Shown here piece after piece: positions 34,761 through 43,825 of a DNA stretch of 64,000 bases (positions are counted from its first letter, which is position 1; every line of letters begins with the position of its first letter). Below the pieces are notes generated by a model. That model saw only the letters and a list, made by a program, of their open reading frames with translations, had not been told where the DNA came from and did no database searches. The DNA is from Oceanisphaera marina. Lineage in GTDB: Bacteria; Pseudomonadota; Gammaproteobacteria; Enterobacterales; Aeromonadaceae. The stretch is from NCBI RefSeq assembly GCF_014643915.1, contig NZ_BMKE01000013.1:42309-106308 (forward strand), given 5' to 3'. The position numbers and the translations under genes are program-made.

Positions 34761-35611
34761 AACGGCGCTCGCTGGCCATGCGTGCCCACAGTGCCAATAG
34801 TACGGCGGGGCCGGAGCGCTGGCTGGTGTCGTATGCCGATTATATGACGCTGGTGTTTGCCCTGTTTGTGGTGCTGTATGCCATTCACGCCAGTAAAACC
34901 GAACTGCAGCAACCCCTGCTCGATGGCATGGAGCAAGCATTGGTACGCCTGAGCGGGGAAGCGCTGCCGGCCAAGGCGGCAAACTCCATGGTGGCGGCGG
35001 TAGATGACAACGAATTAACCGGCACGGGTGCACCGTTAAGCGAGCCCGACCCGGGCCTGGCGGAGATCAAGGCGCAACTGGAGCTGCAATTATCTCCATT
35101 ACTGCAGCAGCAGCGGGTAGAGCTGGAGCAGGAGGGGGACTGGCTAACCCTGAGTTTTGACGGCTCGTTATTATTTGCCAGTGGCAGTGCGTTACTGGGC
35201 GGTAATGCCAAGCCGGTGCTTATGCGCCTGATACCCGCATTGACCTCGGGGTCGCATTTTATCCGTGTGCGCGGCTATGCAGATAACCTGCCGGTCAGTA
35301 ACGAGCTGTATGCCTCCAACTGGCAGTTGTCTGCCGAGCGTGCCCGAGCCGTGTTGGAATGGTTGCTGCAAGCAGGCATCAAGGCGCCCCGGCTGGCGTT
35401 GGAAGCCTATGGCGAGTTTAACTCCCTGGGCGATCAGCGCGGTGAAACCGGGCGTGCCCGTCATCGACGGGTCGATATCGTCATATCGAAACAGCAGTGG
35501 CAGGCGCCCACGGCGTTGCCGTCCCGGCCCATGGCCACAGACAAAAGCCCGGATTTACGTGTTTATGAGCTGCCTGGTGGCGGCATTCGTATCGGCACAA
35601 CACAGGATTAA
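34757..35611 (+). CDS. motD: Flagellar stator protein MotD (MotB family)
   Basis: A 284-aa stator subunit with one membrane helix. The essential ion-binding Asp28 lies at its start (WLVSYADYMTLVFALFVVLY). A linker and a C-terminal OmpA-like peptidoglycan-binding domain follow (VRGYADNLPVSNELYASNWQ, then LSAERARAVLEWLL). It overlaps motC by four bases. The YADYMT helix is closer to MotB/MotD than to PomB-type sequences, which is the basis for the subtype. parC begins three bases after the stop. Confidence 0.92.
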   Translation: MKRRSLAMRAHSANSTAGPERWLVSYADYMTLVFALFVVLYAIHASKTELQQPLLDGMEQALVRLSGEALPAKAANSMVAAVDDNELTGTGAPLSEPDPGLAEIKAQLELQLSPLLQQQRVELEQEGDWLTLSFDGSLLFASGSALLGGNAKPVLMRLIPALTSGSHFIRVRGYADNLPVSNELYASNWQLSAERARAVLEWLLQAGIKAPRLALEAYGEFNSLGDQRGETGRARHRRVDIVISKQQWQAPTALPSRPMATDKSPDLRVYELPGGGIRIGTTQD

Positions 35612-35614
35612 GCA

Positions 35615-36400
35615 TTGATAGTCTGGACAGTTGCAAATCAGAAAGGTGGCGTAGGCAAAACCACAACCGTGGTGGCCCTGGCCGGCCTGTTGTCGCAGCG
35701 CAACAAGCGGGTGCTGCTGATTGATACCGATCCCCATGGCTCGCTGACCTCCTATTTTGATTATGATATGGACAGTCTGCCCCATAGCCTGTTTGACTTG
35801 TTTCAGGCACAACAGCCGACTCGCACCTTGTTTGAGCAGGTGGCGCTAACCACGCGTTTTGCCGGAATAACCCTGTTGCCGGCGTCCATCTCTCTGGCCA
35901 CGTTGGAACGAACCTCCAGCAGCCGAGAAGGCATGGGGCTGGTACTAAAGCGAATGCTGGCCGAAGTACAGAACGAGTTTGATGTGGTGATCATCGATTG
36001 TCCGCCGGTATTGGGAGTCATGATGGTGAATGCCCTGGCTGCTTGCGATCGTATTCTGGTGCCGGTGCAAACCGAGTTTCTGGCGATCAAGGGGCTGGAG
36101 CGCATGGTCAGCACCTTCAAGCTGATGCACAGGGCCAGAAAAAACGGCTTTAACTATACGGTGGTACCCACCATGTTTGATCAGCGCACCCGGGCCTCGA
36201 TACAGAGTCTGGACAGCCTGAAGCAGGAGTACGACGGCAATTTATGGCCGTCGGTGATACCGGTTGATACCAAGTTTCGTGATGCCAGCCTGCGCCACGA
36301 ACCTCCTTCTTATTTTGCCAAAGGGTGTCGGGGAGTGTTTGCCTACCAGAGTCTGCTGCGTTACTTGTGGCAGCTGGATGGCGTGGAGGCGGCATTATGA
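35615..36400 (+). CDS. parC: ParA-like ATPase ParC (chemotaxis array positioning)
   Basis: A 261-aa ParA/Soj-family ATPase with a deviant Walker A (ANQKGGVGKTTTVVALAGLL) and the later block DVVIIDCPPVLGVMMVNAL. Its place next to parP and cheW, away from chromosome partition genes, marks it as ParC, which recruits chemoreceptor clusters to the flagellar pole in Vibrio and relatives. The start is a TTG at 35615 behind AGGA; no ATG or GTG fits and the reading IVWTVANQKGG agrees with homologues. Confidence 0.9.
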   Translation: MIVWTVANQKGGVGKTTTVVALAGLLSQRNKRVLLIDTDPHGSLTSYFDYDMDSLPHSLFDLFQAQQPTRTLFEQVALTTRFAGITLLPASISLATLERTSSSREGMGLVLKRMLAEVQNEFDVVIIDCPPVLGVMMVNALAACDRILVPVQTEFLAIKGLERMVSTFKLMHRARKNGFNYTVVPTMFDQRTRASIQSLDSLKQEYDGNLWPSVIPVDTKFRDASLRHEPPSYFAKGCRGVFAYQSLLRYLWQLDGVEAAL

Positions 36401-37314
36401 ATCAACGACATTCGGACGCGCTGGATGATTATTTTGGCTCCTTGCTGGAAGAGGGGCCGGCGGTGGCGACTCAGCCGAGCATTGCTCTTGAGCAAACCGC
36501 GAGCATGCCGTTTGCGGATCCGGAAGAAGAGGCCCGACGCCTGGCACTGGAAACACTGCTGGCGCGGGTGGCCGAGCTAAAGGAAGAAGAAACGCCGCCT
36601 GTACTGGCCGAGCCCGAGCAGAAGCCGGCAGTCGAGACTCCGGTACCTGTGGCAGAACCGACGCCCATTCCGGTGCCCGAGCCGGTTGCGCCGCCGGTGA
36701 TTCAAGAGTCTGAGCCCGAGCCCGAGACCAGCGTTCAAGTTGAGCCGCTACCGGCGGCCCCCGCGGCGGCTGCGCCGCCGGTGATTCAAGAGTCTGAGCC
36801 CGAGCCCGAGACCAGCGTTCAAGTTGAGCCGCTACCGGCGGCCCCCGCGGCGGCTGAATGGCGTAATATGGACACCGAACACAGTTTTCAGGTGTTGTTT
36901 TTTGAAGTGGCCGGCATGACCTTTGCGGTACCGCTGACTCATTTGGGCGGCATTTATCAGATGTCCAAACTGACGAATCTGTTTGGTAAACCGGCCTGGT
37001 TTGCCGGTATGCTTACCGAACGTGAGCGGCAGTTATATGTGGTGGACACGGCGCGCTGGGCCATGCCCGGGCACACGGCCGAAGAACAGTATCAATATCT
37101 GGTGACCCTGGGTGAAAGTAACTGGGGGCTGGGTTGTCATCAACTGAAAGGGACGGCGCAGCTGACGCGAGAACAGGTTAAGTGGCGCGCTACGCCGGGT
37201 GCTCGGCCTTGGTTGGCGGGTATGGTAAAAGAAAAAATGTGCGCCTTGCTGCATGTAGATGCCTTGATCGGGCTACTGGAGCAGGGTAAGAATATAGACG
37301 GACAACAAGTCTGA
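36397..37314 (+). CDS. parP: CheW-domain protein ParP (array integration)
   Basis: A 305-aa protein with an acidic Pro/Glu/Val-rich N-terminal half and a C-terminal CheW-like domain (HSFQVLFFEVAGMTFAVPLT, then GMLTERERQLYVVDTARW). In Vibrio ParP links ParC to CheA and keeps arrays at the pole. The start is the ATG at 36397, overlapping the parC stop by four bases, with GGAGGC before it; a longer upstream reading lies inside parC. The linker contains a perfect 84-bp tandem duplication, noted separately. Confidence 0.9.
   Translation: MNQRHSDALDDYFGSLLEEGPAVATQPSIALEQTASMPFADPEEEARRLALETLLARVAELKEEETPPVLAEPEQKPAVETPVPVAEPTPIPVPEPVAPPVIQESEPEPETSVQVEPLPAAPAAAAPPVIQESEPEPETSVQVEPLPAAPAAAEWRNMDTEHSFQVLFFEVAGMTFAVPLTHLGGIYQMSKLTNLFGKPAWFAGMLTERERQLYVVDTARWAMPGHTAEEQYQYLVTLGESNWGLGCHQLKGTAQLTREQVKWRATPGARPWLAGMVKEKMCALLHVDALIGLLEQGKNIDGQQV
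36688..36855 (+). repeat. Perfect 84-bp tandem duplication inside parP
   Basis: Positions 36688-36771 and 36772-36855 are identical at all 84 bases and in frame. They add 28 residues (APPVIQESEPEPETSVQVEP and onward) to the linker. The lack of any substitution implies a recent event. Confidence 0.97.
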
Positions 37315-37333
37315 ACAGGCATAAGGGTAATCT

Positions 37334-37822
37334 ATGAACAGTCATCGTAATGTAGCCGAAAATCTTGCCGAGGGTGAGGTACTGCAGTGGGTCACCTTCT
37401 GCCTGGATAACGAAACCTATGGCATTAATGTCATGCAGGTGCAGGAAGTATTGCGTTATAACGATATTGCACCCGTACCAGGTGCACCGGACTATGTGCT
37501 GGGTATCGTTAATCTGCGTGGTAATGTGGTGACCGTGCTCGACACTCGCTTGCGTTTCGGGTTGGCGGCAGCAGAAGTGACTGACAGCACGCGTATCGTG
37601 ATCATCGAGGCCGAAACGCAGGTTATCGGCATTCTGGTGGATAGCGTGGCCGAGGTGGTGTATCTGAAGTCGGCAGAAATTGAAAATGCGCCCAATGTGG
37701 GAACCAGCGAAAGTGCCAAGTTTATTCAGGGCGTCTGCAACCGCGATGATCAACTCTTGATTCTGGTTGATCTCGACAAATTATTGTCGGATGACGAATG
37801 GGAAGAGTTGGGTCAGCTGTAA
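37334..37822 (+). CDS. cheW: Chemotaxis coupling protein CheW
   Basis: A 162-aa adaptor that couples CheA to chemoreceptors. The CheW fold is clear: VTFCLDNETYGINVMQVQEV, then PDYVLGIVNLRGNVVTVLDT and GILVDSVAEVVYLK. An AAGGGTAA site precedes the ATG. Its stop overlaps the start of the DUF2802 gene by one base, so both are co-translated at the end of the chemotaxis operon. Confidence 0.96.
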   Translation: MNSHRNVAENLAEGEVLQWVTFCLDNETYGINVMQVQEVLRYNDIAPVPGAPDYVLGIVNLRGNVVTVLDTRLRFGLAAAEVTDSTRIVIIEAETQVIGILVDSVAEVVYLKSAEIENAPNVGTSESAKFIQGVCNRDDQLLILVDLDKLLSDDEWEELGQL

Positions 37823-38223
37823 TGTGGCTTGAGCCTGCTTTTGTTCTGGCCTTGATAGCGCTGCTGATGGGCATGGTCGCCTTGTTTGTGGCCTGGTCGA
37901 TGTGGCGTCAAAGCCAGCGCAAGCTGGAGGCCATGAGCCGGCTGATGCGAGAGCTGACCCGTACCCGGGACAGTTACCGCAAGCAAATAGAAGAATTGCA
38001 GGCAGCCAACATCGGCATGGGCAACAAGGTGAGTGAGCTTTATCGCCAACACGACAAGCTGACCGAACAACAGCAAGAGCTGTCACTGAAAGACCCCCAG
38101 GGCAAGCTCTACAGCCGTGCCACCCGTATGGTACAACTGGGTGCCGACATCGACGAGATTATGGCCGAGTGTGAAATGCCCAGAGCCGAAGCCGAACTGC
38201 TGATCGCCTTGCATCGCAAGTAA
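37822..38223 (+). CDS. DUF2802 family membrane-anchored coiled-coil protein
   Basis: A 133-aa protein with an N-terminal membrane helix (PAFVLALIALLMGMVALFVA). A coiled coil follows (about residues 35-90, rich in Glu, Gln and Arg). The C-terminal DUF2802 helix-turn-helix-like motif reads ATRMVQLGADIDEIMAECEM then RAEAELLIALHRK. The function is unknown. It stands directly after cheW, as in Pseudomonas, Shewanella and Vibrio, suggesting a motility or chemotaxis role. The start is the ATG at 37822, not an earlier one inside cheW. A terminator follows. Confidence 0.85.
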   Translation: MWLEPAFVLALIALLMGMVALFVAWSMWRQSQRKLEAMSRLMRELTRTRDSYRKQIEELQAANIGMGNKVSELYRQHDKLTEQQQELSLKDPQGKLYSRATRMVQLGADIDEIMAECEMPRAEAELLIALHRK

Positions 38224-38256
38224 AGCCGAACCAAAAAACCATCCTTAAGCACAGTC

Positions 38257-38286
38257 ATACCGGACTCGCTCCGGTATCTGCTTTTT
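38257..38286 (+). terminator. Terminator ending the chemotaxis operon
   Basis: ATACCGGA (38257-38264) pairs with TCCGGTAT (38270-38277) across CTCGC, then CTGCTTTTT. The remaining gap to ccmA (38287-38482) contains GTACGCC/GGCGTAAAGCGTAC-type degenerate inverted repeats and a possible extended -10 (TGCTAAACT, about 38440-38448) for ccmA. Confidence 0.7.
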
Positions 38287-38482
38287 CTGTTTTAAGCCGT
38301 TGTACGCCCTACACTGTACGCCATAAGCAAAGACAAACACAGCTCCCAACTTTTGGCTTACCGCGTATGGCGTAAAGCGTACGACTGTTTCTTCACTTCC
38401 TGCTTTCTCTCGTTTCTTTCTGCACAACGGGGTGGCGTGTGCTAAACTGGCGGCCATTTTTTAATGGTCTACGTTCCCAATT

Positions 38483-39115
38483 ATGTTAGAAGCCAGATCC
38501 TTAACTTGTGTCCGAGAAGAGCACACCTTGTTCAGTGAATTGTCGCTGACGGTGGCGCCAGGTGATCTGGTGCAGGTGGCTGGCCCTAATGGGGTGGGGA
38601 AAACCAGCCTGTTACGGCTTTTGGCCGGCTTGTCCCGCCCTTATAACGGTGAGGTGCGCTGGCTGGGTAACAACATAGAAAGCCATCGCGACGAATACCA
38701 CCAAGATTTACTCTATCTGGGCCATCAGGCCGGCATCAAGCACGAACTTACCGCCCTGGAAAACCTCGCTTTTTTTCGCCGCATGCATCATGCCCAAAGC
38801 CAGGCCAACTTATGGGATGTACTGGCCATGGTGGGCCTGGCGGGGCTGGAAGATCAAACCGCAGGCCAATTGTCGGCCGGGCAAAAGCGCCGCGTGGCTC
38901 TGGCTCGCTTATGGTTGGGTGGCCCCAAGTTATGGATTCTGGATGAACCCTTTACCGCCATCGACAAGCACGGCGTCAAGGTTTTGGAGCAATTACTGCT
39001 GGATCATACCGATGCCGGCGGCATGGTACTGATCACCACCCATCAGGACTTGTCACTGAGTGCCAGCCGCGCCCGTACCTTGCAGTTAACTCCCCATCAA
39101 GAGGAACCGGCATGA
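38483..39115 (+). CDS. ccmA: Heme exporter ATP-binding subunit CcmA
   Basis: A 210-aa ABC ATPase of cytochrome c maturation; with CcmB, C and D it releases holo-CcmE. Walker A GPNGVGKTSLLRLLAGL, signature QLSAGQKRRVALARLWL and Walker B KLWILDEPFTAID are intact. First gene of a nine-gene operon. It overlaps ccmB by four bases. A possible extended -10 (TGCTAAACT) lies about 35 bp before the ATG. Confidence 0.97.
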   Translation: MLEARSLTCVREEHTLFSELSLTVAPGDLVQVAGPNGVGKTSLLRLLAGLSRPYNGEVRWLGNNIESHRDEYHQDLLYLGHQAGIKHELTALENLAFFRRMHHAQSQANLWDVLAMVGLAGLEDQTAGQLSAGQKRRVALARLWLGGPKLWILDEPFTAIDKHGVKVLEQLLLDHTDAGGMVLITTHQDLSLSASRARTLQLTPHQEEPA

Positions 39116-39780
39116 GACTCATGTTTAGCGGAGTGCTGCGTCGCGAGCTGGTATCGGCCCTGCGCCGACGGGGCGATATTTTAAACCCGCTGTGGTTTTT
39201 TATTATCGTGATTACGCTGTTCCCCCTCGGTATCGGCCCGGATCCCGCTCAATTGGCGCGCATTGCCCCTGGCATTGTCTGGGTTGCCGCCTTGTTGTCG
39301 TCGCTATTGGCGCTGGAGCGGTTATTCAGGGACGACTTTATTGACGGCACCCTGGAACAATTAATGCTGATGCCCTGTCCTTTAGGGGTACTGGTGCTGG
39401 CCAAGGTGTTTGCGCATTGGCTGTTAACGGGCCTGCCGTTGTTATTGCTGTCGCCGCTGGTGGCGGTCTTGCTCAGCCTGGACATGGTGGGTTTTAAAGC
39501 CGTGTTCTGGACGCTGCTGTTGGGCACCCCCATTTTAAGCCTGTTGGGTGCCATTGGTGTGGCGCTCACGGTGGGCATCGGCAAAGGCGGGGTCTTGTTG
39601 AGCTTGCTGACCTTGCCGTTGTATATTCCGGTACTTATTTTTGCCACCTCGGCCATCGATGCTGCCACCCTGGGGGTGGCGTATGACGGTCAGCTGGCGA
39701 TTCTGGCCGCCATGCTGGTGGGCAGCATTACCCTGGCGCCTTTTGCCATCGCCTCTGCACTGCGAGTAAGCGTTAACTAG
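39112..39780 (+). CDS. ccmB: Heme exporter permease CcmB
   Basis: A 222-aa inner-membrane permease with about six hydrophobic helices and no other domain. The N-terminus RRELVSALRRRGDILNPLWF and the segment RLFRDDFIDGTLEQLMLMP are typical of CcmB. It partners CcmA in the ABC complex acting on CcmE. It overlaps ccmA by four bases. A 77-86 bp gap separates it from ccmC. Confidence 0.96.
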   Translation: MRLMFSGVLRRELVSALRRRGDILNPLWFFIIVITLFPLGIGPDPAQLARIAPGIVWVAALLSSLLALERLFRDDFIDGTLEQLMLMPCPLGVLVLAKVFAHWLLTGLPLLLLSPLVAVLLSLDMVGFKAVFWTLLLGTPILSLLGAIGVALTVGIGKGGVLLSLLTLPLYIPVLIFATSAIDAATLGVAYDGQLAILAAMLVGSITLAPFAIASALRVSVN

Positions 39781-39866
39781 CTGATTGCAGAGTATTTTAA
39801 CGGGTGGATTTACGTTATCTTATGCCCGTGTAAACATAACTAAATACAAAAAGGTCTGTGAGCAAC

Positions 39867-40613
39867 ATGTGGAAATGGTTACATCCTTACGCCAAATCTG
39901 AACAAGCCTATCGGCTTGCGGGTCTTTGGCTACCCTGGTTTGCCGTGTTCAGTGTGGTGTCGTTTGCCATCGGCTTGGTGTGGGGGCTGGCGTTTGCACC
40001 GGCTGATTATCAGCAGGGCGACGCGTTTCGCATTATCTATATTCATGTGCCGGCGGCGATTCTGTCGATGGGAGCCTATTCCACGATGGCCATTGCCGCT
40101 TTTATCGGCCTGGTATGGCAGATAAAAACCTCCGACATGGCGGTGGCGGCCATCGCCCCGGTTGGCGCGGTATTTACCGCCATTGCACTGTTTACCGGTG
40201 CCGCCTGGGGCAAGCCGATGTGGGGCGCCTGGTGGGTATGGGATGCCCGATTAACCTCCGAACTTATTCTGCTGTTTCTCTATCTCGGCGTGATCGCCCT
40301 GTACAACGCCATTTCCGACAAAGTATTGGCCGGCCGTGCCGCCGGTATACTGGCGCTGGTGGGGGTGATCAATCTGCCGATTATTCATTACTCGGTAGAG
40401 TGGTGGAATACCCTGCATCAGGGGGCTAGCATCACCAAGTTTGACCGACCTTCCATTTCCAACGACATGCTGTGGCCACTGTTGCTGATGATAGTGGCGT
40501 TCAGCTGCTTTTTGGGTGCCGTGACTCTGATGCGACTGCGCAATGAACTTATTCGTCGCGAATCCCATCGTCCCTGGGTGCTGAAACTGGCGGAGGAACA
40601 GCATGAAATTTGA
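39867..40613 (+). CDS. ccmC: Heme handling protein CcmC
   Basis: A 248-aa six-helix membrane protein that loads heme onto CcmE. The periplasmic WWD signature is present (GKPMWGAWWVWDARLTSE), with a His on either side (IHVPAAILSMGAYS and INLPIIHYSVEWW). I start it at the ATG 39867 (MWKWLHPYAK) by family comparison. A GTG at 39858, three bases after AAGG, would add three residues. It overlaps ccmD by eleven bases. Confidence 0.96.
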   Translation: MWKWLHPYAKSEQAYRLAGLWLPWFAVFSVVSFAIGLVWGLAFAPADYQQGDAFRIIYIHVPAAILSMGAYSTMAIAAFIGLVWQIKTSDMAVAAIAPVGAVFTAIALFTGAAWGKPMWGAWWVWDARLTSELILLFLYLGVIALYNAISDKVLAGRAAGILALVGVINLPIIHYSVEWWNTLHQGASITKFDRPSISNDMLWPLLLMIVAFSCFLGAVTLMRLRNELIRRESHRPWVLKLAEEQHEI

Positions 40614-40809
40614 TACCTGGTCTGCATTTTGGGCCATGGGCGGCTACGGCTTTTATGTGTGGCTGTCTTTTGGTTTTACCCTGGTGGCCCTGGTGGGCAT
40701 TGTTATCTCTACCATGGCGACTAAAAAAAGCCTACTGCGTGCAGTAAAACAGAAACAGGCTCGGGCACAACGCCGCAAGGCGGCCCAGAAGTTGGAGAAT
40801 ACGCTATGA
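40603..40809 (+). CDS. ccmD: Heme exporter protein CcmD
   Basis: A 68-aa small membrane protein with one helix ([20 protein letters not shown]) and a basic tail ([20 protein letters not shown]). It helps release holo-CcmE from CcmABC. Size, topology and position between ccmC and ccmE are standard. It overlaps ccmC by eleven bases and ccmE by four. Confidence 0.93.
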   Translation: MKFDTWSAFWAMGGYGFYVWLSFGFTLVALVGIVISTMATKKSLLRAVKQKQARAQRRKAAQKLENTL

Positions 40810-41300
40810 ACCCCAGACGTAAAAAACGCATGGCCCTGCTGCTGGCAGTGGTGCTCGGCCTGTCGGTGATGACCGGATTGGTACTCTATGCCTTGCAGCA
40901 GAATATTGATCTGTTTTATACCCCCACCGAACTGGTGCAGGGCAAGGGGGATGACAAAATCAAGCCGGAAGTGGGCCAGCGCCTGCGCATTGGCGGCATG
41001 GTCATCCCGGGCTCGGTCAGTCGGGATCAGGAAAGCCTGAAAGTCAGCTTTGGTTTGGTGGATGCGGGTGGTGAAGAAATTACCGTGGAATTCGATGGTA
41101 TTTTACCGGATCTGTTTCGTGAAGGGCAGGGCATAGTCGCTCAGGGGCATTTAACCGATGCGCGCACCATTACCGCCTTTGAAGTGTTGGCCAAGCACGA
41201 TGAAGAATACATGCCACCGGAAGTGGCCGAAGCGCTCAAGGGAATCGAGCATGTTAAACCCGAATATTCTCCCGAGCAGCTGAAAGGTAGTCAGTCATGA
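40806..41300 (+). CDS. ccmE: Periplasmic heme chaperone CcmE
   Basis: A 164-aa membrane-anchored chaperone that carries heme covalently to CcmF/H. One N-terminal anchor ([20 protein letters not shown]) is followed by an OB-fold ([20 protein letters not shown]). The heme-binding His and following Tyr lie in [13 protein letters not shown], the HxxxY form. It overlaps ccmD and ccmF by four bases each. Confidence 0.97.
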   Translation: MNPRRKKRMALLLAVVLGLSVMTGLVLYALQQNIDLFYTPTELVQGKGDDKIKPEVGQRLRIGGMVIPGSVSRDQESLKVSFGLVDAGGEEITVEFDGILPDLFREGQGIVAQGHLTDARTITAFEVLAKHDEEYMPPEVAEALKGIEHVKPEYSPEQLKGSQS

Positions 41301-43291
41301 ATTCTGCAGTCGATTCGGTTAGCCAAACCCTTGGCATTATTCCCGAAATAGGTCAGTTCAGTCTTATTCTTGCCCTGGCGGCCAGTGTGATACTGAGCAT
41401 TTACCCTCTGATTGGGGCCTCTCGTGGCAACACCGGTATGATGCTGCTGGCGAGGCCACTGTCTTACGCCATGTTCGGTTTTTTGCTGGTATCGTTTGGC
41501 TGCCTGACCTGGGCCTTTATCGACCACGATTTCAGTGTGTTGTACGTTGCTTCAAACTCTAACAGTCTGCTGCCGCTGGAATATCGTATTTCTGCAGTAT
41601 GGGGCGCCCATGAAGGCTCGCTGCTGTTGTGGGTGCTTATTCTTGCCGGCTGGGCTGCTGCCGTGGCACGTTTTAGCCGTGCGCTGCCGCTTGATGCCGT
41701 GGCACGGGTGTTAAGCGTAATGGGCATGATAGGCGTGGGCTTTTTGCTGTTCGTCATCGTGACCTCCAATCCCTTTGAACGTACCTTGCCGTTCTTTCCG
41801 GTAGATGGTCGCGATTTGAATCCGCTGCTGCAGGATCCCGGGCTGATTTTTCATCCTCCCATGCTGTATATGGGTTACGTCGGCCTGTCGGTGGCGTTTG
41901 CCTTTGCCATTGCGTCACTGATGACCGGCAAGCTGGATGCCGCCTGGGCGCGCTGGTCGCGCCCCTGGACCACGGCGGCCTGGATTTTTCTGACCCTGGG
42001 TATCGCACTGGGTTCCTGGTGGGCCTATTACGAACTGGGTTGGGGCGGCTGGTGGTTCTGGGATCCGGTAGAAAATGCCTCCTTTATGCCCTGGTTGGCG
42101 GCCACCGCACTGATTCATTCGCTGGCGGTCACCGAAAAACGCGCCACCTTTAAAGCCTGGACCGTATTGCTGGCCATACTGGCATTTTCATTGAGCCTGC
42201 TGGGCACCTTCCTGGTGCGCTCCGGGGTGCTGGTGTCGGTGCATGCGTTTGCCTCCGACCCTACCCGAGGGCTGTTTATTCTGGTGTTCTTCATGCTGGT
42301 GGTGGGGAGTTCCCTGCTGCTGTACGCCATTAAAGGCGCAGAGGTAAAAAGCCACGGCAAGCACGAGCTGGCCAGCCGGGAAAGTATGCTGCTGGGCAAC
42401 AACATCATGCTGATGGCCGGTCTGGTGGTGGTGCTGATCGGCACTATATTGCCACTGGTGCACAAAGAACTGGGGTTGGGCAGCATTTCGATTGGTGCGC
42501 CTTTCTTTAACAGCCTGTATGCCTGGATGATTATTCCGCTGGCGCTGTTGCTGGGTGCCGGGCCGTTATTTCGCTGGCGCCGCCAGAACATGAAAGAAAT
42601 CAACGGCAAGCTGTTGTTTGCTTTAATTGCCGGTGCCGCGATTGGCACGGCGCTGCCCTGGTTCTTTGCCGATCACTTCGAGATTTGGGCCGCCGTGGGA
42701 TTAAGTCTGGGCGCTTTTATCGTGATTACCAGCGTGCAGGAAACCTGGGTACGCGCCACCCATCGTCATGGATTTGCTACCGGCATTCGCAAGCTGGGCA
42801 ACAGCCATTGGTCGATGTTTCTGGGGCATATCGGCATGGCGGTCACCATTATCGGCATCAGCTGTACCCAGTTGTACAGCATCGAAAAAGACGTGCGTAT
42901 GGCGACCGGCGACAGCGTGACCTTCTCGGGTTACACCTTTACCTTTGAGGGCACCAAGCATGCGGACGGTCCTAACTACGAAGGATTCAAAGGCGTGATT
43001 GCCGTGAGCAAAGACGGCAGGGCTCTGCCGCCGCTGAAGGCAGAAAAACGCTTGTATCTGGTGCAGCGCATGCCGATGACCGAAGCCGCCATCAGCGCCG
43101 GTTTTACCCGCGATCTGTATGCGGCTTTGGGTGAAGAGCTGGATGACGGCGCCTGGGCCGTTCGCCTGTACTATAAGCCCTTTATTCGCTGGATATGGTT
43201 TGGTGCCTTGCTGATGGCCATTGGTGGTGTGGTTGCCATGGCAGACAAGCGTTATCGCTTTGGCAGCAAAAAAGTACAGGAGGCGGTATGA
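41297..43291 (+). CDS. ccmF: Cytochrome c heme lyase subunit CcmF
   Basis: A 664-aa polytopic membrane protein, part of the holocytochrome c synthetase with CcmH and CcmI. The WWD domain reads [19 protein letters not shown]. Conserved periplasmic His residues are visible in [10 protein letters not shown] and in [12 protein letters not shown]. About fourteen hydrophobic helices fit the family, as does the length. It overlaps ccmE and ccmG by four bases each. Confidence 0.97.
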   Translation: MNSAVDSVSQTLGIIPEIGQFSLILALAASVILSIYPLIGASRGNTGMMLLARPLSYAMFGFLLVSFGCLTWAFIDHDFSVLYVASNSNSLLPLEYRISAVWGAHEGSLLLWVLILAGWAAAVARFSRALPLDAVARVLSVMGMIGVGFLLFVIVTSNPFERTLPFFPVDGRDLNPLLQDPGLIFHPPMLYMGYVGLSVAFAFAIASLMTGKLDAAWARWSRPWTTAAWIFLTLGIALGSWWAYYELGWGGWWFWDPVENASFMPWLAATALIHSLAVTEKRATFKAWTVLLAILAFSLSLLGTFLVRSGVLVSVHAFASDPTRGLFILVFFMLVVGSSLLLYAIKGAEVKSHGKHELASRESMLLGNNIMLMAGLVVVLIGTILPLVHKELGLGSISIGAPFFNSLYAWMIIPLALLLGAGPLFRWRRQNMKEINGKLLFALIAGAAIGTALPWFFADHFEIWAAVGLSLGAFIVITSVQETWVRATHRHGFATGIRKLGNSHWSMFLGHIGMAVTIIGISCTQLYSIEKDVRMATGDSVTFSGYTFTFEGTKHADGPNYEGFKGVIAVSKDGRALPPLKAEKRLYLVQRMPMTEAAISAGFTRDLYAALGEELDDGAWAVRLYYKPFIRWIWFGALLMAIGGVVAMADKRYRFGSKKVQEAV

Positions 43292-43821
43292 ATCGTCGTA
43301 TCTTGATTTTGTCTATCCCGCTGGTCATTTTCCTGCTGGGCTGCGTGTTTCTCTACAAGGGGCTGTTTTCGGATCCGCGTAAACTGGAGTCGGCATTGCT
43401 GGAGCAGCCGGTGCCGGAATTTGCGCTGACTTCGCTGCAAAACCCGGATAAAGAATTCAGCCGGGATATTTTTACCGGCCAGCCTATGTTGCTGAACGTG
43501 TGGGCGACCTGGTGTCCTACCTGTTACGCCGAACATGAATACCTGAACCAGCTCAAGGCACGCGAAGGCATCTATATCGTGGGCATGAACTACAAGGACG
43601 AGCGGACCAAGGCGCTGCGCTGGTTGAAAAATCTGGGCAATCCTTATGCCATCGACCTCTACGATCCCAAGGGTAAGCTGGGGCTGGATCTGGGCGTGTA
43701 CGGCGCACCGGAAACCTTTCTGATCGACAGCCAGGGCATTATTCGCTATCGCCATGTGGGCGATGTCAACGAGACGGTCTGGCAGCAAACCCTGAAACCT
43801 ATCTTTGAGCAAATGGAGTAA
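43288..43821 (+). CDS. ccmG: Thiol:disulfide oxidoreductase CcmG (DsbE)
   Basis: A 177-aa membrane-anchored thioredoxin-like protein that reduces apocytochrome c and/or CcmH in the periplasm. An N-terminal anchor (ILILSIPLVIFLLGCVFLYK) precedes the active site WATWCPTCYAEH. The cis-Pro region is in VYGAPETFLID. The start is the ATG at 43288, overlapping the ccmF stop and behind CAGGAGG; a longer reading would lie inside ccmF. Confidence 0.96.
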   Translation: MNRRILILSIPLVIFLLGCVFLYKGLFSDPRKLESALLEQPVPEFALTSLQNPDKEFSRDIFTGQPMLLNVWATWCPTCYAEHEYLNQLKAREGIYIVGMNYKDERTKALRWLKNLGNPYAIDLYDPKGKLGLDLGVYGAPETFLIDSQGIIRYRHVGDVNETVWQQTLKPIFEQME

Positions 43822-43825
43822 AGCC

